Shown: one piece after another, positions 12,750 through 37,100 of the stretch
How positions within the stretch are numbered: the stretch's first letter is position 1
Layout: every line of letters starts with the position of its first letter
Assembly: GCA_964019415.1 (NCBI GenBank)
Contig: OZ025875.1
Location: forward strand, 2,177,001-2,241,000
Origin: Ianthella basta
Taxonomy: Eukaryota; Porifera; Demospongiae; Verongiida; Ianthellidae
Reading direction: 5' to 3'
Length of the DNA stretch: 64,000 bases
The notes under the pieces: model-generated
Database searches by the model: none
What the model saw: only the letters and a program-made list of their open reading frames with translations
Told to the model about the DNA's origin: nothing
Position numbers and translations under genes: made by a program

Positions 12750-12819
12750 GCTAACTCCCACACCCTATTCTTCGGGCGGACGGGTTACGCAAGACCGGAA
12801 CAAAGGGCCTGGCCCCGCG

Positions 12820-13235
12820 TAGTCTCGTCCCCAGCCCACTTCCGGCCGCCATTTTGCAATGGCCCGAAAGGTGGTCTGGCACATTTGCTCGATATTTTGA
12901 TACCGCCCTTGGGGCGCTTGCCAAAATTTTGGCAAGCGCCTTCATGTCTTGCGATACGCAATTTAGCAGCTTCATTCGCTCACCTACGTGAGTCATATTT
13001 AGGTATTCTATCAAATGAGATCAAACTGTACCCAATTTTACCGCTTTCACAATTTTGAAGGGTGGCCTGGTACAGTTTCTCAATGTCCGTTACCGCCCTT
13101 TGAGGCGATTCTAGCAAGCGCCCCGATCATTGTGCTTCTTGCAGGCAGGAGACGCAACATACCGAAAGTTTTTAATTAATCACAATATCGAGCAAATGTG
13201 CCAGACCACCTTTTGGGGGGCTGGGAACGAGACTA
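12820..13235. mobile_element. Nested foldback element, 416 bp
   Basis: Ends TAGTCTCGTCCCCAGCCC and GGCTGGGAACGAGACTA. A perfect 9-bp duplication GGCCCCGCG lies at 12811-12819 and 13236-13244. The interior carries no open frame of note. Confidence 0.85.
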
Positions 13236-13989
13236 GGCCCCGCGAGACTATAAAAAAGAACGATCTCCTTCCCCATTCAGACTTAACAGGGAAGAGGTGA
13301 GGGTTGTCAGAGCCCCTTGTCCTGGCATAGCCCAAGGAACAATTTCTGCGAAAAAATTGAGTAAGGTATAGGCTGGGGCCAGATTGTTCAAGCATCTGTT
13401 TAGAAGGATAAGCCGAAACATAACTCTACGTCTTTCTAGGGGCATCCAATGCAGAGTACGCCTCATCTCCCCACTAGGTGTCCTGGGTGGTTGTGATAGG
13501 ATCAGTCGCACACCATAGTTTAGGATCCCCATCTACTTTAATCTGTAGCTCTTTAGTACATTCCTGCCAAACAACGGCACAGTAGTCTGCATGCGGCAGT
13601 ACAAAAACCTGAAAGAGCTTCCTCTTTAAGGCAATAGGCAGAGCCACCTGTATCTTCGTACGTAGCTTCGAGAGTGCCCCATAACATTTCTGACGCAATC
13701 TGGAAATGTAATCCTATAGGGGGATGGAGTGGTGACACCGGTTACGGCAAGTGCCTCTCGCCGAAAACGGTCCGCGAGGGGACGTTTTTGGCGGGAACAC
13801 TTACCTGCGTGACATGCCCCTTTACTTAGACGTCCACCGACAGATAATGTTGCCAAAACAGTTGTAACCGTAAGTATGATTAGATGCCCCCCCCTCAAGC
13901 AGTGTCTGCGGGATTTAAAGCATGCACGAAGCTGGAGGGGGCAAAGTGCCCGAGTACGTACTCGAGTGTTGAGAAGTCCAATCAAAGTC

Positions 13990-14400
13990 GTCTCCCCTTT
14001 CTCTTCTTGACGATGTCCGCGTCATTGGCAACCGACGACGATAAAAGAACTCTCCGGCACTTGTGAGCCTTCTTGCTGTACTCTTTCTCCGTCTGATGTT
14101 GATTCTACATACGTCTTAGGGAGGCCATCCGCGACGAGAACTGAAGGAAATCTGAATGAGTGTTGAAACTTGAAACTGAAGGAGTGTTAAGTGATACAAT
14201 CAAAGTCGTCTCTCCGTTCTCTTCTTGACGATGTCATTGGCAACCGACGACGATGTGGGAAGCCCGATAAAAGAACTCCGGCACTTGTGAGCCTCTTGCT
14301 GTACTCTTTCGCTGTCTGCTGTTAATCCAATGTTTTAGGGAGGCCATCCGCGACGAGAACTGAAGGATATCCGAATAGTTCGCAGCGACAAGCGCGTTTT
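13990..14400. repeat. Local tandem duplication of about 0.2 kb, unit 1 only
   Basis: Two successive copies (about 13998-14160 and 14216-14400) share words such as CTTCTTGACGATGTC, GGCAACCGACGACGAT, CGGCACTTGTGAGCC and GGGAGGCCATCCGCGACGAG. Unit 2 has a single copy near 33040-33120. No coding signal is visible. Confidence 0.65.
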
Positions 14401-14954
14401 GTGGGGCAGATGTAGATATCAATTATAGCTACAGAAGTCAAATAGTAGATTTTTTCATTCCGCAGTAATTCTCTCAATAATACTATATTCAGAACCTCGT
14501 TATGACTCGTGAACTCAAGCAGGCCATGAAGGTGATGAAGTAAAAGTGGCATTTGTTCATTTCATTGCTTTTGGGGAGTGAAACTAGCTGGTATGCACCG
14601 AGTGTTACTGTATTAGTACCTGTACTAACAATCTTTCCTACACAACATGATTGTGGGATTGTAGGCTGGGAACTGGTTACACCACAGTAATAAAACTATG
14701 TATAGTGTGATGTCATGTGTGACCCCTTTGTCTATTGGCGGAAACAGCTGTGTACATACACTGAAACAGCCACCTGTGAGCCAGTTCTAACTGACCATTA
14801 TTATAAAGAGGTGGCTGCCTAAGGCAATGACCATCTTAGACCTGTTCCACTATAATCATCTGTTGTGTACCTTACACAAGGTCTGCGCAGGTGCTGTTAT
14901 ATAGCATTCGTAACTGCTTACTGAAGATTCCTTCTTACCTAGCACAATTTATTT

Positions 14955-15107
<153 letters not shown>

Positions 15108-15337
15108 AGCACTCAATCATTACTAAGCAGTCGACAGGTTACTGCGACAGAGGAGTCATTTCAAAGGTAATGTAAGCCAGTCTTGATATTCAAAAGCAAT
15201 TTAAGTTGCACATGACACATCATGTGACATCAAAGTGATGCTAGTAATATGATAATGGTAAAGCCTATATAGGGTGAAGATACAAGAGGTACACATTTCC
15301 GTTTCCACCCCCGCGAGCGCATTCCTTAGGCTAGCTC

Positions 15338-15344
15338 TATAAAA
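15338..15344 (+). promoter_or_regulatory. TATA box of gene B
   Basis: TATAAAA lies 114 bp upstream of the signal-peptide ATG, in a short GC-rich patch within AT-rich flanks. The same box at the same spacing stands before gene C (34026-34032), so it was copied with the unit. Transcription would be expected to begin near 15368. Confidence 0.65.
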
Positions 15345-15450
15345 TGCCTCCCGTCGCGCAGTCTTATTATGAACTCCCGTGCGCGTAGCGCATCCGCTGG
15401 CAGCTACTGAGCCGTAGTCTTTGCTTGTGAGTAAAGGCACTCTCTCTCGG

Positions 15451-15456
15451 ATGTAG
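15451..15456 (+). promoter_or_regulatory. Start-stop upstream ORF before gene B
   Basis: ATG TAG lies one base before the main ATG at 15458. The arrangement is identical at 34141-34146 before gene C. A start codon directly followed by a stop can stall ribosomes and lower use of the next start. Confidence 0.55.
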
Positions 15457-15457
15457 G

Positions 15458-28931
<13,474 letters not shown>

Positions 28932-30497
28932 GTGAGTAGTACTGTGTTGCTAGAGCATATAATATGCAACTATTTGCTGGTGTATGAAGCCATTCTTCTG
29001 TGCAAATGTCTATGCATATGTACCATATGTGTCCGAATAAAGGCCCGTGCCTCTATTTCTTTCAAGAGGTTTTTGACCTGGCCTCTATTCAAGCCCGCTT
29101 CTATTTAAATGAACTGATTCCTAGCCATGTTTCCTATATAAAATCTCTGAAAAGACATGGCTGTTGTCGAGGATCCACATGTGCTGAGAAGGCACGAGTT
29201 CTCAGAAGTCGTCAAGCTCGCAATTTGGTCTCATCCAGCAACTCCCATCTCTCTCGCATGCAGCGGCTTCTTTCGCATCTCCACTACATTCACTCCATAC
29301 CCTCAGGAAGAATTAGCTACGCAGTGTGCTTCTCTTCTGACTTGGACATTGCTACTGCAGCAGGAACTAAGTATCGCGTGTGCACTGTGTTCAATTCGTA
29401 CCTAAAGCGTGCATCTCAGATGCTGCAGAGTGCCAGTGTGTGGGTTCCGGATCCGGCTTCAATTCGAACCTGGCTTCTATTCAAGCCCGGGGTTCTATTA
29501 AAGATTCGCTGCTCTGACCCCCGGCCTCTATTTGAGCCTGGCCTCTATACGGACATATACGGTATGTATTGCATGTGGGTTATGGCAAACACTGTTTACA
29601 TAGGGTGAAAACCGTGTGGATAATCACATTCTTCTATGTTACCATGGCTACGCATGTGACTGTGCATGATGTGCACATGATTTGAGAGCTGAATTGAACA
29701 GAAATGCAAAATTCATCCTGCCTGTCTGAAGCAGTTACGAATAAAAGCGTTTTTTGTTGCAGCAAGACGTCCGTGTGCGGCGTGAAGATGGTTACGCGGT
29801 CATTTTTGAGGGCTTGTTCGAACAAATTATGATGTTTCAGCATTAACAATCATGAAGGTCTTCCTCAGCTAGTAAGGAGACTGCATGGCAATACTTCTGC
29901 ATTGTAACTTTCTAAGGCAATATTAGTGTTGAAAGCCTTTGGAGCAGGCGGTTATAAATTGTACTGACCACATCAGGCACAGGCATATGTACAATGTAAT
30001 GGTAAAGCTTCTATATAGCCTACGTATACATGTCATGGCCTTCACTTTATAAATCATCCAACCAACACACTATAATAGTCCAATAAGTTCCTCCTGACAT
30101 GTGTTCACGACAGCCCACATACAGTATGCATGGGAGCAAGTCCTCCCTACCAGTCCAGTAACATAACGCTTCATTTTCTGTTTCAGTGCACTTTTGTTTG
30201 AGCAAAGTGACTTTACCTAATCTCCTAAAATTGCTTTAAACTTAATGTACTTTTACATATACTGTCATATTCATATGAATGCGGAATCTGCCCACAGTAT
30301 GCATGGTGTGTGAATTTCAGATACTGTATACAGAAACAATGAACAGAGAGTGTCCTAATAATAACAATATAAAATGACTATGTAAGTCAATAATATTTGC
30401 ATAAGTGTATGTGAAGAGTTAATTACAATGGTCTATGTACCATGGTAACACGAATGAAAGATAACATTTGAAACTACACATGGTAAGGAAAGAAAGG
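28932..30497. other. Truncated TM1-TM2 intron of gene B
   Basis: Matches the corresponding intron of gene C (45836-47406) up to a junction at 30497/30498, where sequence switches to the start of unit 2. It holds a TIR element (29023-29562). No TM2 exon occurs before gene C begins. Confidence 0.75.
29023..29562. mobile_element. TIR element (GTCCGAATA..AGGCC family), gene B intron
   Basis: Inverted ends of about 24 bp (CCATATGTGTCCGAATA and the inverse of CCGTATATGTCCGTATA) are followed by GGCCTCTATT-type subterminal words. TA flanks both sides, so a Tc1/mariner-like TA target is likely. A short frame inside (29157-29405) recurs in the copy at 45934-46469 but matches no transposase I know. Presence in both units dates it before the duplication. 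Confidence 0.65.
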
Positions 30498-30734
30498 TCA
30501 TGAATGGGATTGTCCTTATACATGCACACAAACCACTTGTTTATGTATGTACTTTTATAGTTTTAGTTCCCAACTTGTTCCAGTATGAAGATGGTCTGTA
30601 ATCATGTGGGACCTTTTTGCTGTACCCACAGAGTGCATTCAGGAGGAAGATGAAAGCAGCAATCAGTGACAGTTAGAGACTGTAGATGGAGCAAGTTTAA
30701 TTGTCAAGATTAAGTGGATATGGAGGAAGCATCA

Positions 30735-30965
30735 TGCAATTATGGAAGTGGGCATTATGGGGCTCAGTGTCGAATTCACCCTGATTGGGGCCCAGTGTGG
30801 CCCAGTGTGGAGTACTGAAGATTGATATTGGATGGCTGCATGGCTGCTTCTGTTTCCACCACAAGTTATATAAGCACTTGTGGTTTCAGCTGAAGAACAG
30901 GGAGGCTGCTGTTATCGCGACTGAAGCATTGTAGAGAGGGGGAATTGCTTGCAGTTACCACTGCA
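30735..30965 (-). repeat. Hammerhead-family repeat, unit 2 copy
   Basis: Duplicate of 10556-10800. The catalytic core is lost, as in the unit 1 copy. Confidence 0.6.
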
Positions 30966-31398
30966 GAGGGAAACTAGTGTATGAAAATTCCTTTAGAATT
31001 GAAATGAATTTAGGAATGGTCAGTAGAAAAGGCAAAGAAACAAACAACAGTAACTCAACACCATGATAAAACACATTAATATTCGTGAATTTCGCTCTGA
31101 GACTCAAAGGATGTCAAGAGGGTACTACTACAACGAGCAGAAGTGTTTGAGTAGCAGTACGGCGTGCAGTTTTGCAAACTGGTAGACATCAATGTACTGG
31201 TACATTGACACTACAAATGTTGCATGTGAGGAGCATGAAACGATCTGAATCTTAGCAACTGCTTGTCAAAGCAGGTTGATGGATGTCAAAACAACCCCTC
31301 GAGGTGAAACACATCAAAAAGAGTTATAAAATATTCAGAAATTCGAAGTCAGGGGATAAAGTATCCTTGTTCATTAAGCCGGGAGGATACAAAATAGG

Positions 31399-32740
31399 GT
31401 TAGGTTAGGTTAGGTTATTTTTATTGAAACAGGATAGTCCCATCAGCTCATATGGCTGGTCTGCCTGGGAGTCCTGAAAACATATACAATACACACAAGC
31501 AATAGCAATGCTATATATGTCCAGCTAATGATGATAAGAATAGAATGTGATTGTGCTTGACAAAAATGGCCTGTAATTGAAAGTTAATTCATAAGATAGG
31601 AATTTAATGCACTCCTGAAAAGTGGAATGGACTTGATACTTCTGATCTCCGAAGGAAGATTTGACCAGTTTACCGATGCTCTAAAAAAGATAGTCTCGCG
31701 GGACCAGACCCTTTCCGTTATTGCGCAATCGCCCGAGAAAGGGTCTGGGAGTTAGCTCGACTGTTTCATAACACCTCTTTGTTGTGGGTCAAGTTCAGCC
31801 CAACGTGGTGTGGCGGTGTGCGAAGAAGGCGCAAGGATCGAAGCAGTTGCCCGTAGAGTGGCTGCTACAGTATGCGACAGTCTTTACAAATGATAATGAT
31901 TCGAGAGAAAGCGTCTTCCAGGCTCAGTCGCCTGCCAAGGAGATCTCTAAGTTTGTCAGTGATGGCGACGCGCAGCGAATCCTTATAGCAGTGCCAAAAA
32001 GTCTCTGGTAGTGCTTCTTGTTTAGTGCAGGATGCTTACAAAAGCAGCAGTGTTCCATCTTCATCGTACGTATGGAACGCCATCAGTAACAAGCCACAGA
32101 AGAATAGCCGACGAAGCTGATTGCTGGTAACACTTCGAATCTCGCACGATAAGAGGCGTCGATCGATAATCGAAGTCAGGAGCCTCCACGACTTCTGCAT
32201 AGGCTAACTCCCACACCCTATTCTTCGGCCGGGCGGGTTACGCAAGACCGGAAGAAAAGGGTCTGCCCTCGCGAGACTATAAAAAGAACGATCTCCTTCC
32301 CCATTCAGACTTAACAGGGAAGAGGTGAGAGTTGTCAGAGCCCCTTGTCCTGGCATAGCCCAAGGAACAATTTCTGCGAAAAGATTGAGTAAGGTATAGG
32401 CTGGGGCCAGATTGTTCAAGCATCTGTTTAGAAGGATAAGCCGAAACATAACTCTACGTCTTTCAAGGGGCATCCAATGCAGAGTACGCCTCATCTCCCC
32501 ACTAGGTGTCCTGGGTGGTTGTGATAGGATCAGTCGCACACCATAGTTTAGGATCATCTCTACTTTAATCTGTAGCTCTTTAGTACATTTCTGCCAAACA
32601 ACTGCACGGTAGTCTGCATGCGGCAGTACAAAAGCCTGAAAGAGCTTCCTCTGTAAGGCAATAGGCAGAACCTTCCTGAATCTTCGTAGCTTCGAGAGTG
32701 TCCCCATAACATTTCTGACGCAATGTGGAAATGTTATCCT
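31399..32740 (-). mobile_element. CR1/L2-like LINE 3' fragment, unit 2
   Basis: Minus-strand frame from about 32740 to 32280 (CVRNVMGTLSKLRRF, then FVLPHADYRAVVWQKC, YGVRLILSQPPRTPS, LNRCLNNLAPAY). It continues past the inserted element from 31690 as FFRASVNWSNLPSEIRSIKS to a stop near 31590. The 3' UTR ends in TTAGG-type short repeats at about 31399-31420 (+ strand reading). Only the RT thumb and tail remain. It is the same insertion as 11233-13720. Confidence 0.8.
31691..32279. mobile_element. Foldback/TIR element H, unit 2 copy (without nested insertions)
   Basis: Ends TAGTCTCGCGGGACC and GGGCAGACC-type inverse, with flanks TAAAAAAGA (31682-31690) and TAAAAAGAA (32280-32288). It gives the empty-site reference for each insertion in unit 1. 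The minus strand near 32070-31800 keeps the CCFCKH / LRDLLGRRLSLEDAFSR relic. Confidence 0.75.
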
Positions 32741-33682
32741 ATAGGGGGATGGAGTAAACGGTGACACCGGTGTCACAGTTTATTTTATCCCCCGTATAAA
32801 GTATCCCCCCGGGTAACCGAAGATTGGTTAAACAACACAGAAATGCTGATAGAAGCTAGTAAAATGCACCCTACTGCAGGATGAGGCTTACCATTACCAG
32901 AAGAGACTGTTAGGTGACGATATCTGCGAACCCTGCACTTACGGCAAGCGCCTCTCGCCGAAAACGGACGCGAGGGGGACGTTTTCGGCGTGGACACTTA
33001 CCTGCGTGACATGCCCCCCCTACTTAGACGTCCATCGCCGTCTGCTGTTAATCCTACATTTTAGGGAGGCCATCCGCGATGAGAACTGAAGGAAATCCGA
33101 ATAGTTCGCAGCGACAAGCGCGTATTGTGGGGCAGATGTAGATTTCAATTATAGCTACAGAAGTCAAATAATAGATTTTGTCATTCCGCAGTAATTCTCT
33201 CAATAATACCATTTTCAGAACCTCGTTATGACTCATGAACTCAAGCAGGCCATGAAGGTGATGAAGTAAAAGCGGCATTTGTTCATTTCATTGCTTTTGG
33301 GGAGTGAAACTAGCTGGTATGCACCGAGTGTTAATGTATTAGTACCCATACTAACAATCTTTCCTACACAACATGACTGTAGGATTGTAGGCTGGGAACT
33401 GGTTATGCACCACAGTAATAAAACTATGTATAGTGTAACATCATGCGTGACCCCTTTGTCTATAGGCGGAAACAGCTGTGTACATACACTGAAACAGCCA
33501 CCTGTGAGTCAGTTCTAACTGACCATTATTATAAAGAGGTGGCTGCCTAAGGCAGTGACCATCTTAGACCTGTTCCACTATAATCATCTGTTGTGTACCT
33601 TACACAAGGTCTGCGCAGGTGCTGTTATATAGCATTCGTAACTGCTTACTGAAGATTCCTTCTTACCTAGCACAATTAATTT

Positions 33683-33683
<1 letters not shown>

Positions 33684-33774
<91 letters not shown>
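33684..33774. repeat. (CA)n microsatellite, unit 2
   Basis: About 90 bp of CA repeat at the position matching 14957-15102. Confidence 0.95.
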
Positions 33775-33776
<2 letters not shown>

Positions 33777-34025
33777 TGCACAGACACACAGTTTAATCAC
33801 TCAATCATTACTAAGCGGTCAACAGGTTACGACAGAGGAGTCACTTCAAAAGCAATGTAAGCCAGTCTTGATATTCAAAAACAATTAAAGCTGCACATGA
33901 CACATCATGTGACATCAAAGTGATGCTAGTGATATGATATGTATGGTAAAGCCTATATAGGGTGAAGATACAAGAAGTACACATTTCCGTTTCCACCCCC
34001 GCGAGCGCATTCCTTAGGCTAGCTC

Positions 34026-34032
34026 TATAAAA
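34026..34032 (+). promoter_or_regulatory. TATA box of gene C
   Basis: TATAAAA lies 116 bp before the gene C ATG, in the same context as the gene B box. Confidence 0.65.
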
Positions 34033-34140
34033 TGCCTCCCGTCGCGCAGTCTTATTATGAACTCCAGTGCGCGTAGCGCATCCGCTGGCAGCTACTGAGC
34101 CGTAGTCTTGGCTTGTGAGTAAAGGCACTCTCTCTCTCGG

Positions 34141-34146
34141 ATGTAG
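34141..34146 (+). promoter_or_regulatory. Start-stop upstream ORF before gene C
   Basis: ATG TAG sits one base before the main ATG (34148), unchanged from gene B although the surrounding leader differs at several bases. Confidence 0.55.
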
Positions 34147-34147
34147 G

Positions 34148-37100
34148 ATGGGTCTCCTACTTCTCATTCACATAATTGCAGGTGAGAAACAACGCTTTAT
34201 AACCTTCACTGTACAATGATCAATTTCACTGGCTTCGAATTCATGACAACAGATTTCGCCCTTTCCCTTCCACAGGACTTCTCAGCTGTTTTCAAGTGGC
34301 AGTAGGTAAGCTAGAGGCACGCTGGCCACTTCACGTATCGTAGAGTAGCTATAACGTACCAAATTTGGGACAGCCTCCTGGTTCTCAGCCACTACTCGGG
34401 ATGTCGACTTCAAACAAGACCGAATTGTAACTCGCGACGAGCCTACAATTGGCATACGTTAGCGGGACGGACTCTTGAGTCAAGCACCTTACAGCCCATT
34501 TACACTAGTGGAACAGTTCCGTAACCGGTTAAGAGAACCGTTCTATGGATCAGTTCTCAACGGTTTGGCCCCCGTTTACACTAATTACATCGAAACAGGT
34601 TCGAGTAATGCAAATGAAGTGTGGAAAAGGACTATAGCAGTCTCCAACAGACGATTTCCATTGCGTAGGCGCCGAATTTCTGAACGAAAGGCGCAGTTAT
34701 CGGTAATATTATTGCCGCCTGAACGGCCCTCTCCCACACACTTCGATCGAAAGAAGCACCTTTGCGTCGCTCCAGACACCAGCCATTGCTTTTACCTGCT
34801 TAGAGCACCACACAGGTCGCTGCTGAAGAATTGAACTACTGTAGCTTCTCTGTGCTCTCCAACTACCCAGTTACGCGCGAGACAAGTGGCGTGAACAGCC
34901 GCTTACGAATGGTAACTGCATGTTTCACTTGCCAACGGAACGGTTCTGGACCGGTTTAATTGGACCACTTACACAAGGCGATACCGTTCCACACGGAACG
35001 GCTCGCTTTATAACCGTTCCACGCCTGTTTACACTACAGTAAGAACCGTTCCAAAACCGTTCCACCGCGTAGTGTAAACGGGCTGTGACCCTCACAGCAG
35101 TTAGAGCAATGCTTTCTCTTAGAAAGTTTCAACACAGACCACTAGATACCCACTGAATGCGACACACCAATGAGCCTAGTGCCTTTAGACAATAAGGCTA
35201 TTAACCTTTGGTTAAACCTCATTTAACCAAAGGTTAAACAAGGGTAATGTCCAGAACAACAAGCCCTCAAGCTCGTGCGCTCCCCCGGCTGTGGTGCTGC
35301 CAAGTTAGCGCAATCCCAGTGAGCTCAAGCAATAACGTTTTTGAATGCAATAGGCCGACGTCGCATAACTCACGGTCCTTAGCAACGGTTCATTCGCTTG
35401 GTAACAGCTACTGAAGCAACTCCCACCCACCTACCACTCACTCCCTTGCATTTGTCAGTCTAGATAGCTATCACATACACACCAAAACGGGTTGCAGCAT
35501 GTGGTTTAATACGACACTTTCAAAGCACATTTGTATGGGAAATCCAAGTTATTTGGAGAGTAGGCTCTACATAACTATGCTTTCGTCATGGTTGCTTGGC
35601 AACTACATTTGTAGTTAATTGGAATCTTTCAGTTGCTTGGTAACCATGTCTGAATTTGAATAGGCTTGGCGGCTAGGTGACCATGTTACGTCAGGCTCTG
35701 AATGATCTCATATATGGAACTGTAACACAATATCATTAGATGGGGTTGTTGAGTGATACTCACAACCCACAGAACAATTATTGCTGCATACCGTGACCTT
35801 CCGCCAACTCATTGTGTAATAATACACATGGGTTAAAGGTATCCTTCCTATACTGAGCTTTTTTGGCTGGGAGATGCAGCAAAGGTACAGTTGTAGTTAG
35901 CTGCATACGTCATGTATGCATCAGCTGTTAGCATATGCTCCCTATATGGTTGGAGTGTAGGACATTAATTCTGACAGAATCTAATTCAGCGAATTTAGTG
36001 AGTGTAAAATCTAGTCTCACTCCAGACCCGAGTACCCGACCGAGTGAAGTCATACCGCGACCACCAACATTTTTTGTTTGTTGATCCCCTTGGCTATGGC
36101 TGAGGGCAGAATTGCGTAAACAATAGCTAACTCGAAACACTCTTCTATATAACTATGCTTTGTCTATTAGCTACTAACTGCAGGCCAATATGTTTCACTG
36201 TACTATGTTTCTTTTCTAAGGCAGTGCGCTTGTGAGCCATGTATGTATTAATAATATGATTCAGGTGATTAATTACTGTAAAAGACATCCAATGAATCAT
36301 ATTATGCACACAGAACCCGCTGGTCGGAATTGTACAACATTGCATAATGATTGTAGGTCGCAGTGCAGCGTGGGGCATAAAGAAGAATAGTAGCTATTAA
36401 GATTTCTTTATGAGCCTTCTCAAAGGCCTACCACTCTGTGGAAGGGAATGACAGTGCAGTGGAAGAGACATTTACTTCAGTGCTGCTGGGAGCTCTCCCC
36501 TTGGACTTTTGTTGATGCTGCTTTAGATGAGCATGTCTGGAGTAGCTATAGCTATCATGATTATGTCACAGTGAGAGCACTGAATTGGCTTCATAAATTT
36601 AGTTTTTGACCCACATTCTTAGCATACTATAAGGGTAAGTTAAGTCTTAGTTTGCATTGCTGTATGATCTTGTCTATTGTTGTATCAGCTGTTCCATTGC
36701 ATGCAGTCCACTGACACAGTAACTAAGATATGAACTAATAGATTTCTGTGACAAGAAGATCTGCCTTTTGTTTGTTGATAGAGGCACTGGCAAGAAGACT
36801 GTCCAGATTATCTTGTACAAAGCTCGATTGTACTGCTGTACCTGGTCTATCTAGCCCTTGCCAATGACTGGAGGTGCTCACGCACTATAGCTTACCATCA
36901 TACGTATCCCATCTACAGTAAACTATTAAGTTAACTATTTCGACCCGGAGGTTCTGTGTGCATAACAGGATTCGTATCCTTTGAGCAAGCCAAAGCTGTG
37001 TTTCTAAATTTCAGGCTGATGTCATACAGCAGTCGGCAAATCTGATTGGCCAGGACAGGATCTTGTCCTGGACATGCAAATTGGTGCATGCAATAATACC

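Larger units (their letters stand above)
11516..13250. mobile_element. Foldback/TIR element H, unit 1 copy, with nested insertions
   Basis: The terminal inverted repeats start TAGTCTCGCGGG at 11516 and end in CGCGAGACTA at 13250. The right flank TAAAAAAGA (13251-13259) is the 9-bp target duplication seen on the left in unit 2. The element lies inside the LINE frame. The empty form in unit 2 is 589 bp; here it is 1735 bp because of at least five further insertions. On the minus strand (about 12330 down to 12060) is a short zinc-finger-like relic, CCFCKH and RLFGTA followed by LRDLLGRRLSLEDAFSR and a CKDC, resembling a ZAD-type domain. A 9-bp duplication suggests a Mutator-like or Merlin-like mechanism. 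Confidence 0.75.
11233..13720 (-). mobile_element. CR1/L2-like LINE 3' fragment, unit 1 (interrupted)
   Basis: On the minus strand, 13720 down to 13251 encodes the C-terminal part of a non-LTR reverse transcriptase, with typical words such as FVLPHADYCAVVWQEC, YGVRLILSQPPRTPS and LNRCLNNLAPAY. The frame resumes at 11515 beyond an inserted foldback element and ends near 11410. A 3' UTR with AATAAAAATAACCTAA-type tail follows at about 11233-11265. The copy is 5' truncated and lacks the catalytic palm domain, as is usual for dead LINE insertions. Confidence 0.8.

Noticed and set aside
28932-29110. Read-through of the TM1 donor in gene B as a native tail
   Set aside because: The frame stays open for about 57 codons but is plain intron sequence and enters a mobile element; kept only as a possible by-product.
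31398-31420. TTAGG-type repeats as a telomere-like tract
   Set aside because: Only three or four units at the 3' end of the LINE, which fits a LINE tail.
32930-33010. Hairpin around CGCCGAAAACG / CGTTTTCGGCG as an RNA gene
   Set aside because: It is a short inverted repeat likely belonging to a mobile element end; no RNA family fits.
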